From Plasmopara viticola (Eukaryota > Oomycota > Peronosporomycetes > Peronosporales > Peronosporaceae): a stretch of 64,000 nt of DNA. Under the pieces are notes generated by a model. It ran no database searches, was not told where the DNA came from, and worked only from the letters and a program-made list of their open reading frames with translations. A program made the position numbers and the translations under genes. The stretch's first letter is position 1. Every line of letters starts with the position of its first letter. The stretch lies in contig MBPM02000057.1 in NCBI GenBank assembly GCA_001695595.3, forward strand, positions 186,001 to 250,000, given 5' to 3'. Below, one piece after another: positions 10,902 to 21,593 of the stretch.

Positions 10902-12128
10902 ATGGTGACAAGACCTGTGCCCGTGCAAGTTGTATTACCGTCGTCCTCGCTGACTCGCTCGCCGTCACTTGAAGATGGTATTCCTCCTAATGTCGAGAGT
11001 CTCCATCGTTCCTTCGGCTGTGAGCTTATTCAAGAGGCCGGTATTCTATTACGCTTACCTCAGGTCGTGATGGCCACCGCCCAGACGCTCCTTCAGCGCT
11101 TCTACTACCGCAAGTCGGTGCGTCAATTTGACGCCTTTCGCGTGGCTGTGAGCTGCCTCTTTTTAGCTGCTAAAGTGGAAGAGAAACCCAAGCGTATTAG
11201 AGATGTTATCAGTGTTTTTTACGCCATGTTTCGACGCCGCAAGTGGCAGCGCTTGACTGTTGCTCAACAACTTGTGGACTTAGACAGTGCGACCTTTAGT
11301 CAGTGGCGTATGTGGCTTATTACGGTGGAGCGCCAAGTGCTGATCGATCTAGGCTTCAGCATTTATAGTGTTACAGAGCACCCGCACAAGTACGTGCTGT
11401 ACTACATTAAGGTACTTGATGGCAGCTCTGCGCTCGCACAGCAGGCCTGGGGCTACATCAACGACAGCTTACGAAGTGATCTTTGTGTGCGTTACAAGGC
11501 TCAGGTTATTGCCTGTGCTGCTATCTTTTTGGCTAGCAGATTCCAAGAAGTAGCGCTGCCTGAGAATCCGCCTTGGTACAAGCTCTTTGATGTAAACAAG
11601 GCGCAGCTCTATGCAGTCAGTGTAGTCATCATGGGACTGTACAAACAGGAAAAGCTGCAATGGCTCGAGCCTCTAACAGAAAACAATCCGTTTGCAGTAG
11701 ACGACTACCCCATGAAGGAAGAAGAAATAGTGCAAGAGATTTCGGTGGTGGAGAAAGTCGAGAATGAAACGACAATTCCTTCTCAGCAACTGCCATCGCA
11801 TGCTACTACAGAGGCATTGTCACCTGCTACTGACAAAAATCCACAAGATGCAGAATTATGCGTGCAATCGTCTACGCGGACCTCGGAGCGTCGCAGGCGT
11901 TGGGACGATAGTCATGTGGCATCGTGCCGAGATCGCTCCAGGAGCTCGACTTCTCGCTTTAGACGCCTTCGTAATGGATCACGAGAGCGTCGAAGTGAAA
12001 CATCTCTCAGTTTTCAAGGGCGGAGTCGTAGCCGATCTGACGACCGATCAAGAAGTTGTCGAAGCCGAAGACGCCGCAGTCGAAGCTACAGTCGAAGTCG
12101 AAGCACTGAGCGCCACAGGCGTAGATAA
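10902..12128 (+). CDS. Cyclin L with C-terminal RS domain
   Basis: A 408-residue single-exon protein from ATG 10902. Residues of about 35-150 form the first cyclin box, with KSVRQFDAFRVAVSCLFLAA, AKVEEKPKRIRDVISVFY and then RQVLIDLGFSIYSVTEHPHK, all typical of L- and K-type transcription cyclins. A second cyclin fold follows (about 160-245: WGYINDSLRSDLCVRYKAQV, then AAIFLASR). Residues from about 325 to the end are an Arg/Ser repeat tail (RSRSRSDDRSRSCRSRRRR), which separates cyclin L from cyclins K, C, H and T. In other eukaryotes cyclin L partners CDK11 or CDK12-type kinases in nuclear speckles and affects pre-mRNA splicing. The acidic linker at about 265-320 carries no known motif. It is divergent to SEN2. 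Confidence 0.9.
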   Translation: MVTRPVPVQVVLPSSSLTRSPSLEDGIPPNVESLHRSFGCELIQEAGILLRLPQVVMATAQTLLQRFYYRKSVRQFDAFRVAVSCLFLAAKVEEKPKRIRDVISVFYAMFRRRKWQRLTVAQQLVDLDSATFSQWRMWLITVERQVLIDLGFSIYSVTEHPHKYVLYYIKVLDGSSALAQQAWGYINDSLRSDLCVRYKAQVIACAAIFLASRFQEVALPENPPWYKLFDVNKAQLYAVSVVIMGLYKQEKLQWLEPLTENNPFAVDDYPMKEEEIVQEISVVEKVENETTIPSQQLPSHATTEALSPATDKNPQDAELCVQSSTRTSERRRRWDDSHVASCRDRSRSSTSRFRRLRNGSRERRSETSLSFQGRSRSRSDDRSRSCRSRRRRSRSYSRSRSTERHRRR

Positions 12129-12477
12129 CTAGAAATAAGTATTTTAAGAAAGTCGTATATCATGTTTAAATGACAGACGAGCAGCTTCCAGCAATGACTA
12201 AATATTCTCGACGACAGAAAGCGCACATTATAATCCCAACATTATATCTCGGACATCCCGATATAGCATTTATACAATAGTTCAGACGTGATCAAAGTTT
12301 ATCGCATCATTGCTACCGATCAAAAATCGTGTATATTCTATCGACATGTACCTGTGCCACACTTTAATCTGTACAAGATGGGACGAGTAGGATCAGTCTC
12401 TCAGATGTATCGTCAACAGTAGAATAGAGCTGCAAAGCTATGTTTTATCCTCTCTCTCGCTTTTTGGATATAAATAT
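12129..12477. other. Intergenic, no gene seen
   Basis: AT-rich spacer between cyclin L and a MULE copy. It should hold the cyclin L terminator. No further signal is visible. Confidence 0.5.
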
Positions 12478-13981
12478 AGGGAGTATGGCAGATTGAATGG
12501 AAGAAATACTCCTCCAAAACGAAAAATGATGAATAAGCAAAAATTACCTAGCAATAAAAATCTTTACAACAATGGCAAAAATATACATGTAAATTTAAAG
12601 AGGATTTTTTACCTTTAAATAGCAATTTTACCGCATACAATCTGCGGGCAGCAATTGATTATATGGAAGGATTTCATGCGAATAAGCATTACGCGGCATG
12701 GCACTGGATGACATTTTTCTCGAGAACGAAGCTGAAGGTGTGCTGTTGGTGGCGTGTTTCGAAAATGGTAACAATGAAAGTCAGATTGTTGCAGTCGCAT
12801 TCGCTAGCAGTGAGACTAAAGCAAATTGGGCGTGGTTCATCAAGATTTTGTTCCAGAATTTACCTGTACTTCCTGTCTTCGTAAAATCTGATCGTGACAA
12901 GGGATGAGTGCCGGCAATGTTAGAGAATGACCACATTTCTTTTGCTTACGTCAGAACTCTAATCTAAAATTTAGAAACAAGACGTTGGAGGAACATGCAT
13001 GGGGTTTAGCACGTGCACTGACCAGGGAATCGCACGAATCCGAAGAAGAAGACCTGATGAAGCTAGATTGCAAGGTAGTCGAATGGCTGGCTGACGTTGG
13101 TTATGGGAAGTGGTCTATTGCCCATAGTCCATGCTCACGATATGGAATGCTTACTTTCAATTACGTCGAATCCATGAACAACGCGCTGAAAAACATCCGT
13201 GAAATGCCGGCCTTGGATTGTATGATGGCAACTAAACGCTGGGTCGGGACAAAGTGGCCAAATTTGCTGGACAGACAAAACAATGGGATATGGTTACGTC
13301 TTATGCTGCCAGTTGCATCACTTTAATGTGAAAAATGTACTAGGAATCAGTCTGAGTATGTCCAAGTTCAACTACATCGTTTGTTGTATCAATTCGAATT
13401 GGACAAACAAGCCAATGGAGTATGCTGTTGAGGTATACAATTCCAGTGGTACTTGCACATGCGATTATGTGAAAGATGTGAAAGCTCCGTGTCGACACCT
13501 CATAGCAGCGCTCAAGTTTTCAAATCTGGTGTCACGTGCAAAATTGTCATTTGCAATTATGTGGTCAACCAAAACGTATTTACTTGCCTACGATGGAACA
13601 CTCAAAGTATAGCCATTTGTGACAAAGAGTGAACTGGTAAAGAGTGATCGTCTACCATCAAATTTGTCCAAAAGAGAAGGTAGACCCAAAAAGAAGCGAA
13701 TCGAATCACAGCATGCTATAGCAGAAGATGACGCGCCAAAAAGTGATTATCGATGCGGCGGCTGTGGTCAAGTCGGACACAACAAGCGTCGATGCACCAG
13801 TAATGCGCAGCATAAAAGTACATTTTCTTTGGTGGGCTAGGTATATTTTTTTTGTTTTTTTATTCTTCAATAGCTTATCTACTCTGTAGGTATATTTTTT
13901 TGGCGGTGGAAAAGTTGTTCGTGGTTTTTTTTTCACTTAAATATATTTTTTCCATTTAATTTGAAAAATGGTCTCTCCCTT
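12478..13981 (+). mobile_element. Mutator-like element (MULE), decayed copy A
   Basis: The ends are set by comparison with copies at 29077-30539 and 46399-47880. The left end starts AGGGAGTATGG and the right end finishes CTCTCCCTT. The inner parts of both ends share a TTTCCATTTAAT-type string in inverted orientation, so the terminal inverted repeats are recognisable but eroded. The inside encodes a broken MULE transposase. I find no clean 8-10 bp target duplication. Confidence 0.75.
12641..13840 (+). pseudogene. MULE transposase pseudogene (copy A)
   Basis: The pieces fall in order but in different frames. At 12698-12907 is the transposase core, with MALDDIF (first catalytic Asp) and VFVKSDRDKG (second catalytic Asp). 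At 12985-13326 is a helical section with YVESMNNALKNIRE, close to the expected position of the third acidic residue. At 13283-13612 is a SWIM zinc finger with CTCDYVKDVKAPCRHLIAA. At 13619-13840 is a basic RPKKKR segment followed by a zinc knuckle, CGGCGQVGHNKRRC. At least three frame changes or stops separate them, so no transposase is made from this copy. Confidence 0.78.
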
Positions 13982-16900
13982 AATATCTTTTTTTATCTTT
14001 TCTACGCAAAAAATGCTTTCTAGAAGTCTACTTTTCGACGGAAAAATTACCACAAAAGCTTGGCTTTATTCGTTGCATCAGCATAATGGGTATGCTTATA
14101 ATGCAAGCCTTTGAAGTACGCCACAAAATCATTCATACCTATATAAAACTCGCCGACATCTTCGAACGCTGCGGGCGATGAGCATATACTGTGTTAAAGT
14201 CCGTATTACTCGCTGTTCCAACTCGCTTCACTTTACGGCTAGAAAACCGTAGCAAAGAAAATTTGCTTGATTTCCGCACAGATTGCAGAACCAAATCAAT
14301 TGTATTAAAAGAGTTATAGGCTGAAGCAAAGGAAGAAGTTTACAGGCTGAAAGTTTGTCAAACTTCGATCCAGATTTAGGAGATTTAACAGAATAAATCG
14401 GAAGGACTTGACGAACATTTATTACAAGATTCAATATACACGTGGCCGTCGTCGTGTCTTATGTCTGGAATATGTCTCTCGTCACTCACATATCATCGTC
14501 GTCCAAATATAAATACCTTAAGAATCATGCGCGATATATTTCCGATTAATTAATGTTACAATTGTGTAAGGCCGTAACTTCAAGAGATAGGAGGCCTGTT
14601 TGATTCGGTGTCGGTCTTTGACTCAGCTAATTGTGGAAAATGACATCAAATGACGAAGGCAAGATGCTCCAGCTCCGATCATCAAAATTACACGTGCCAA
14701 AAAATATATGTGTGAAGCAATTGCATGGCGCATTTATTCGCGGTAATCTAAATTCTGCATCGCTCGCAAAATTTGATGCACTTTAAAGATACGTTGTTCA
14801 TAGGTAAAGATACGTTGTTCATATGTTAGTACACAAAGTCTTGGCAAATAGTTTAAGGTCCAGCATTCACTCACATGTTTTGTATAGACCTTTTCCACCT
14901 TTGACGTTTTTCATTATCACATTTTTTCGTATTATCCCTGTTTTTACTCAGTCGTGATGGCAGCCCTCACTTTTTGATGCAAATCATGTGCTATGGACAT
15001 CAAATGTACGAGCTTGTGTAGGTCGAGCAAATGTTGTCGAATCAAATGCATTGCGTAACTTAAATACCGTGCCGACACTTTTGACAAATGCTATATTTGC
15101 GGGCTCCGAGTGACCCAGAGATTTCTTGTACGTGGTTGATTTTTAGCCAAGGCTTTAAGAGCAAGACCCTGTTGATCCATACGTCATTCACCGATCAAGC
15201 TCGTTTAAAAGTCATTTGTCGTATTGTGTGAAAGTGATGGCTGAATACAGGCCAAAACGTGAGGATTAGGCTTTGAATTGCGCGCAAATTGACGTGAGAC
15301 AGACTGAGCAACAATCGTCATCAACAGCGTTTTCTTCAGGCTAGGCGTTTAAAAGTCGGCTTAAGGACGAAGACTGCCCTTTCGATACATGTAAAATAAA
15401 AAAAATTTCCTGAATAGGGGCTTTAATGAGAATAACGCTATGCTGGAAAACACTGTAGGCGTCGATGCGTCAGTGGGCGATAGTGTCGATACGAATATGA
15501 TGCGGAACGTTTTTTTATGCGTGCAGGTTTACTGATGTAGAAGACGGAGACACATCGCTCATCTTTCATAAGTAAAATGTGCAATTGTAGAAAAACGATA
15601 GCGATCCGCAATCTTACCAATGAACGAAACAAGAATAAAATCTTTCGCCTGCGCCCCGCGCCATGTTTCATGTTGGGCGACCGATGAAGCTTGTAAGACT
15701 GAGGCCAACGCCTTAATCTTGCTCATTCTCCCAGAAGAAGCGATCAACTTTTATCGTCGTGTGATGAAGCAAAGCACGAAAAAGACGCTAAGTGCAAGAA
15801 GTATATCATTAATGCTCAAAAACAGTATTTTACATTTTGAAAATTTTCAGGAAGCGGTTTCACGAGATTCTTCTTTGGCGTACTTTTCCAACAAAGGTAT
15901 GCGTAATGGTGTTAAATCGGTTCCGAAACCAAAAAAAGTGACACGGCAGTGTTTTTTACTAAGGAACTTAGTCATTGACAAACGGTTCTGTTCAAAAGCA
16001 GACAGAAAGTTCTTAAGAAATTGACTTTCTTTAGCTTACATGAGCATATCGAGTTTAAAAGGCAGAAGGCAAAGGGTTCAGCGTGCACGCCTATTTAATG
16101 CAAAATGTGAGAATTATCTTTGCACTATCTTGAAACAATAAGAAAAATTGATGAATAGTGCACTTAAAAGATTTTAAATATTTGCTGTGACAAAACGTGC
16201 ACGATTCTTTGCGATCAGCCTATCAGATTAGAGACTCAAGAAATTGTAAAGAAGCAGACAGAAAGAACGCCTCATGTGGTGACATGTCGATACCTTGGTC
16301 TTAAGCCACTCCATCAAGCGTTTATCAAACAAAGCACAGCCATCCAAGCCTATTTTCAGATAACTTCTGTCATATCTCCACACCTCACTATACTTCTGTC
16401 GATAATTGAATTACTAATACACAGTAACCCGCATACTTCCTATTTTTCTTCTCTTTTGCTTTTTACCGTTGTGTGGCGATCCAAATATCAATCCTGATCT
16501 TGCCTGGTCTCAGTGCTCGACCTGATCGGTGGGTCTACCACAGACCCGGCAATGAAAGTACACACCACAGTGTAGCATACTCTCTCTTCTTCTCGTTTTT
16601 TTACCTTTCGAATTCTCATCGCTCAAACCGTATGCATAGAGGTTACGGCCTTTCTTATTTTACTTGTAATCTCACGGTGAAGCACTTAACTTAAGTTTCA
16701 ATTTAGCCACACACGACGGCCCACAAGATCCCGTCATGGAACCAAATGCTCACGTTGAGTACCGCTATATCTCGTATGACAACCCGACCACACGCCAACG
16801 CTGTGATCTATCTTGTGCTCAATTTGTCTTTGCTCCGGGCTGTCCTTCGGCAATGACACTTGAAATCCACCAGATTCCTTCTTTCGATCCTCGATAATTG

Positions 16901-17560
16901 ACCAAGCGATCTTATAAATTTTGTATGCGCTTGAGCTTGAGCATACGATCGGTAGTCCTCGCCTTTAAAGTTAAGTTGCATGCAGATATAGCAATTATCA
17001 TGCCACATTTGTGCTACTTTTAAGTGTATCTCTCTTTCGCATATTTTTACAAAACCAAATCCGGTTACTGGCCTTGATCCCGTATGCTTTTGATTTTATC
17101 AAGTCGATCTGCTCGGCCTTCGTCCGTCTGTTGTATCGCGAGCTTACTTGACGAAGAACATCCTGGCACTGCCGCTAGATTCCCTATATTTCTATTTTAT
17201 TCCACCGAGAAAAAAACCGTTTCCAGTATAAATCGGACGTCCCTTACCAAATTAGGGTTTACCCCGCGCCCGAGCGTGCACCGTACTAGAAATTTCATCT
17301 ATGCTCCGCATAAGCGTCCTGATCTCCTATATATGCATTTGTAACGTTCACTTCTAGAGCCTGGTTCATAGTTTGCACCATTTGCTAACCTATTTCTTAC
17401 TCAAAGTCGATAGATCATATTAAAGCGCTGGATTCATAGCAACGTACAAATTAATAAATATAAAATATAAGCGCGAAGCCTTCGTATTTGATATTTGAGA
17501 CAGTGCTGTGAACTTATTTGAGACAGTGCTGTAAAATGTAAGTAGTGGTTCAACGAAAAC
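13982..17560. other. Gene-poor degenerate sequence
   Basis: I cannot support a gene here. A 134-codon frame with an ATG at 15620-16024 has no family I recognise and sits in a decayed context. A 19-bp direct repeat (TAAAGATACGTTGTTCATA) occurs at 14784 and 14805, and an 18-bp one at 17492 and 17515. Nothing else stands out. Confidence 0.45.
15620..16024 (+). pseudogene. Unrecognised open frame, 134 codons
   Basis: It starts with an ATG and is rich in Lys and Arg with scattered Cys. It contains LILPEEAINFYRRVMKQSTK, which looks helical. No domain, signal peptide or membrane segment is visible. Given the AT-rich, gene-poor setting it may be chance or a transposon remnant. Confidence 0.2.
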
Positions 17561-17639
17561 TGCTCTGTTAGCGGCCTTGCGCTTCTTGCATCAACTGTAT
17601 CTTGCGATAACCGCCGATATTAACGGTATCCCACTGAAA

Positions 17640-18170
17640 CCATTCCTTTGCAATCGTTCTCGTGTATTTTCGTTCCAACCTACTTCCTCATCTCAAGCGC
17701 CGATCATGCATTGGCTCAGAAGAAATCCTTCCGCTGCTTCGAACCACTTACAAATAAACTCACAAGTGCCTCGGGAGCTTCCCTCACTTGGACTGTCAGT
17801 AATGACATTGCTAATCCAAAGCGTTTGACCATGCAACCTCTTATTACCAATCCAACCGTAGGTGCTACAACGATAAGTCCATTTGCATTGAAAAATATAC
17901 AAGTTGCCGTTAGAAAAACGTCCCAACCCTGTTAGTCTTGGGAATTCTTTGTTCGTGCTAGAGATGTCGAAGTCGGGTGTTCGAGATGATATAACGCTGG
18001 CTAATTTGCTATCTCTGAGTCAATGAGAATCGATTTACCATTTATTGCTGTTGATGTTGGTCGCCGCATTCCAAATGAACACGGTGCCCGCAAGTGTATC
18101 ATTAATTCTGGTACTTTCAACTGTAACTACGCTCATACGATTTATTACCATGTATTGCGTGAAGGCTGAT
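17640..18170 (+). pseudogene. Capsid-like fragment (possible jelly-roll protein, C-terminal half)
   Basis: Two coherent pieces on the plus strand. The first (to a stop near 17935) contains GASLTWTVSNDIANPKRLTM, then SPFALKNIQVAV. A Trp-containing strand followed by NP-R/K and a later PF..L.N.QV is what I expect in capsid proteins of Polinton-like viruses. The second piece (ATG 18023 to about 18169) has IAVDVGRRIPNEHGA and YYHVLREG, like a capsid C-terminus. A short broken stretch separates them. It could be the C-terminal half of the gene whose N-terminal half lies inverted at 20072-21166. The family call is inference. Confidence 0.4.
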
Positions 18171-19149
18171 TTTGACAACTTCGTAAAGTTACCTTATTTA
18201 ACCACATTTTTAATTATATACAATATACATAACCCAATCAGAGTCAATCATGACTGGCTTTTTCTCCGATAATCAGAAAAGCAAAAGGCATTTGATCCTC
18301 ATTACAAGGCAATGACGAAGACCAATTTCGTTCAAGGTAAGATTTGCAAATTGGTTACAGCAAGTGATAGGAAAGAGTCACGAGTATGAGTGTGATTGAC
18401 TTACAAAAAAGCTGCTGGAGGTCCTGAAGGCCTTCCTGAAATCATTAAAGGTGAAGCAAGTAAAATTCTCAAATCTAATAAAAACTAACATACGTACATA
18501 TTCCGCAATCTACTAATGTAGACGCTCGTATGGATGAGCCCATTGCACCTGCATAATCATTCGAGTCAGTGATGTAGCATGTAAGGTGGTTAATACTCGA
18601 GCATACGTTAAGGAAAAAAACATTTAAAGAAGTGGTGGATAGCCACGTTCTAAAATATCTAATCAAGCAAAGAGATTTTAAAAAAGGGATTTCGGATCGA
18701 ATACGTTAAAAAATGGCCGACAAATTTGCTGATGAAGTCTTGAAAGAGTCAGTAAAGCTTTTGAAACAAGAACAAACTGCTACTCTCCCAAATAGATATT
18801 CCCTAACCAAACGAACTTCTAACGAGCTACTCAGGGAGCTGAGGAGAAATCGTTAACTACTCGACAACTCTTTTAAGGCTCGGATGTTCATGAAAGCAGT
18901 GACAACGAAGAAAGAAAAGAAGATGAAAGGTTTCGCGGGTTGAATACTGGCATAAACTATTTGTTATTGACAATATCAACAGCTACAAAAGTCAATTTGC
19001 AGCAAAGTTATACGAGAGTATGCGACATAGATCTGGCGAGGCTGTCGATCAACGCAATGGCAACTACACTTTTGAAGACAATGCTCCTAAAACACCAAGA
19101 AAGCGTGGCTGGATGAGATCTTCATCTAAACAAAATGCAACTTTTTCTT
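18171..19149. other. Inside the virus block; no gene resolved
   Basis: A short lysine-rich plus-strand frame begins at an ATG near 18713 (MADKFADEVLKESVKLLKQE) and runs about 45 codons before decaying. It could be a small virion protein or chance. The rest shows no coherent translation. Confidence 0.3.
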
Positions 19150-20045
19150 TAATAGTCGATTCCAGTTGTTCGACACGATCAATTTTCTTCTTAATGATAT
19201 TAACATTCGATATCTTCGTAGCATTGTACTATAACCAAAGTTGAACTCCTTCCGGTGCCTATTCACCTTCATTGTTCAAATTTTGATTTTTGATCATCGT
19301 AATTGCTTCTGAACAGACACGCATAACATCTTCAGCTATCAAGCCAACTCTTTTATTAGCCATAACCCATAGATTTAAGATTCTTTAAACGCTCAAATGG
19401 TTAATTGATTTCTTTTATATTCTCCTTTAATCGACGATTCGACGTAGCCCATATACCAGATTGAATGTAAATATTACCACCAAAAGAAGCTGATACTTAT
19501 GTGATAGTAAAAGGTCCGTCACCAGGATTTGCCCACGCGTTGGACGCTACATCATAACTATACGAAAATGTGCTAACTGGTATAATTGTGATAGATGATT
19601 TATATCCGGCTACTTGCAAAGAGGCTTTGGGTTACCCGGTTCCAACACCTACTTTGCCAGCCAAAGTTATTGTAACTTTTCGTGTATTTTCAGTCATGAA
19701 AACAAATCGCTGGTAGTAGTAGTTTCAAATATGCACTACTAGTGGAGGTTGCATTTGTTGAGTTGCTCAGTTGTAAGCCAAAACCAATAGGCGATGCGTT
19801 AGACGAATATATGAAATTGGCATATTAAAGCTAGTAGATCCACCATTGAGTTCATTCAAGAGCTTTAATATAACTATCACCAGAGCTTAGTGTAACAAGA
19901 GCAGCTCTAAACAAACTAGTGTATGGTGTGCTGGTGTTGAATAGCACTTTATTTACAGTGTCTGAAACAAAGTATAAACACCCACTCGATAGTGTAGGCG
20001 ACGATCCAGCAGGATTTATACAAAAAACATCCGCTTAGGTTGCTT
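19150..20045 (-). pseudogene. Fibre-like protein with C-terminal Peptidase_S74 (chaperone) domain
   Basis: Read on the minus strand, the N-terminal part (from about 20045) has coherent pieces such as SLFRAALVTLSSGDSYIKAL. The middle has a KVGVGTG...PKASLQVAG string, close to the G-I-G-T..P...L-V-G motif that precedes S74 domains in phage and viral fibres. The C-terminal part has SNRRLKENIKEI, then a LK..KSMGY string, VGLIAEDV, GVQLW and a terminal KKKIDRVEQLESTIKE coiled coil: the order of a Peptidase_S74 intramolecular chaperone. The (S)xRRLKENI motif carries the Ser for self-cleavage. In known systems this domain trimerises the fibre and then cuts itself off. The gene is broken by several frame changes and stops. 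Confidence 0.65.
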
Positions 20046-20071
20046 ATGTATAAGAGTGAGAATTACCAGGT

Positions 20072-21166
20072 TTATCCAGCTGAGTTTTGCCAATATTGAA
20101 ACAAATATTGTGTTTTGAGACGTAAACCCACAGTTGATTTATCGTTCCAATTGATAGTAAATAGATGAGCGCTTGTAGCAGAAACACCTCCAACGAATGA
20201 TCTCAGATTATCGATTGATATTATATGCGACACCGGATACCTTTTGTTTTTGTTCAAAATCGCGATTGAAGTAGGCGCAACAGCGCCAGCACTACCAGTC
20301 GTAACCAAAAGAGTATATGAGCTATTGCAATTGAAATAAATAAAATCGCGCGTGTTCTTCTGCATTGGGCATTTCAAGAAATAGTCGCAGATATCCCGCA
20401 ATTTAATGCAAGCTAAATAATCCTCGACGTTGAATGGCGAAAAAAAAGGGATGGTGCTGCGGCACCAGCAGAAGCCATATAGACTTCGGGTATCGATACG
20501 GCTTGAAGATTCTCACTGCCTCCCATCGCATCAAATGCAAGCTTTTTGCTTTGTTGATCAAGAGCGGTAAGAAGCGATCGTTCGGCGACTCCACGGATCG
20601 AGTAGGTGTTGGCAAAGAAACTTACCGATGCTATTAGTAGCGGTCATAAACGACGACGTGGCCAAATTTCGAGTGATTGAGCTGCTTTGCTGGATCATTG
20701 GATCGTTGGGGTAGAATGTTCATCCAATAGAAAGCTGCTCGTTGAACCATGTTTCACATAAGTAGTATAGTTCGTTTCAGTGATAGCCTTGAACATTTAA
20801 TTTACATTTTTATGAGCTTGATTCGTTTGTACGGTGTTTCCATCAATAACAACCTGAACACTGTCATTGAAGTGCCTCGCACCGGCCTTAGGAATCAATT
20901 ATCCCACAGTACAGGCAGTAGTCGAAGTGACCGACTGAGCACCACCATCAAGAATTTTAAGCTTTACTGGAAGATCGATGACGGCTTCTCTCCATTTGAC
21001 AAATGCAGCTTGCAAAGTCATCACTGAGAGATTAAATTGAATTTGTCCAGCATATTGACCGTTTAAAACGTTAAATATATGTCCATATCTTATCACGGAA
21101 GAGTCTCTCAGCAGGAGCTGGCTCGACGGAATTCTCAAAACCAGAAATATCAGATGCAGACGACAT
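20072..21166 (-). pseudogene. Major-capsid-like gene, N-terminal part, decayed
   Basis: Begins at ATG 21166 with an acidic leader (MSSASDISGFENSVEPAPAE). After a frame change comes NGQYAGQIQFNLSVMTLQ, then WREAVIDLPVKLKIL. A short glycine-containing Q-I-x-F-N/D strand followed by a Trp/Ser-x-A..x-I/L-P strand matches the start of Polinton-like virus capsids. Further on are FNDSVQVVIDGNTVQTNQ, ISIDNLRSFVG and LRDICDYFLKCPMQKNTR, the latter also fitting a capsid loop. At least four lesions interrupt it. It is divergent from the protease with a 60-bp gap. The capsid assignment is inference from motif order; a structure prediction would settle it. Confidence 0.5.
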
Positions 21167-21226
21167 AGTTTTATGTGAATATATTAGTGACGACTGTATC
21201 AAACTGTTTAGATAATTTCAAGCACC

Positions 21227-21593
21227 ATGAGCGAAAAAACAACAATTAGATTGTTTAGAACGACAGATGATCAACTCATGAAACTTGCCACTTCCCTTTG
21301 CGTCAAAGTAGATGAAATTGATTTCAAGCAGCACTTAGGCAGAAGCAAAGATTGTTGTATTTTGAACATGGAAAGTTCGATAATCGGTGGCCGACACTAG
21401 ATGGCAGTCCCAAAAAAGCATAAGGCGTACTTCGATCCTCTCGGCTTACCTAGGCCATGTGTGATACCAAAGAGTTATTCTTATCCTAAAGTTGAAATAC
21501 AGAATCCTCGATTTGGACACTGTGGACAGTATAGAGCTCTTTGGCTGCGATAAGTTTTTCAAACTCTTCTATGATCAGTATGATGACTTTTGA
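21227..21593 (+). pseudogene. Adenain-type cysteine protease (virion maturation protease), decayed
   Basis: ATG at 21227. The translation runs TTDDQLMKLATSLCVKV (helical leader), CCILNMESSIIGG, then a His at 21395, then AYFDPLGLPRP and finally IQNPRFGHCGQYRALW. This is the order of the Ulp1/adenain fold: His, Asp/Asn, Gln and the nucleophilic Cys. In Polinton-like viruses and NCLDVs the His is followed by Trp, the FD.LG.P motif supplies the acid, and Cys lies in a Q-x-x...CG motif. Here a TAG stop (21398-21400) sits directly after the His. The frame then changes near 21550, and the last codons (CDKFFKLFYDQYDD) read in another frame to a TGA at 21591. It cannot make a full protease. Such enzymes process capsid precursors. 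Length about 120 residues is short, so the N-terminus may be partly lost. Confidence 0.68.
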
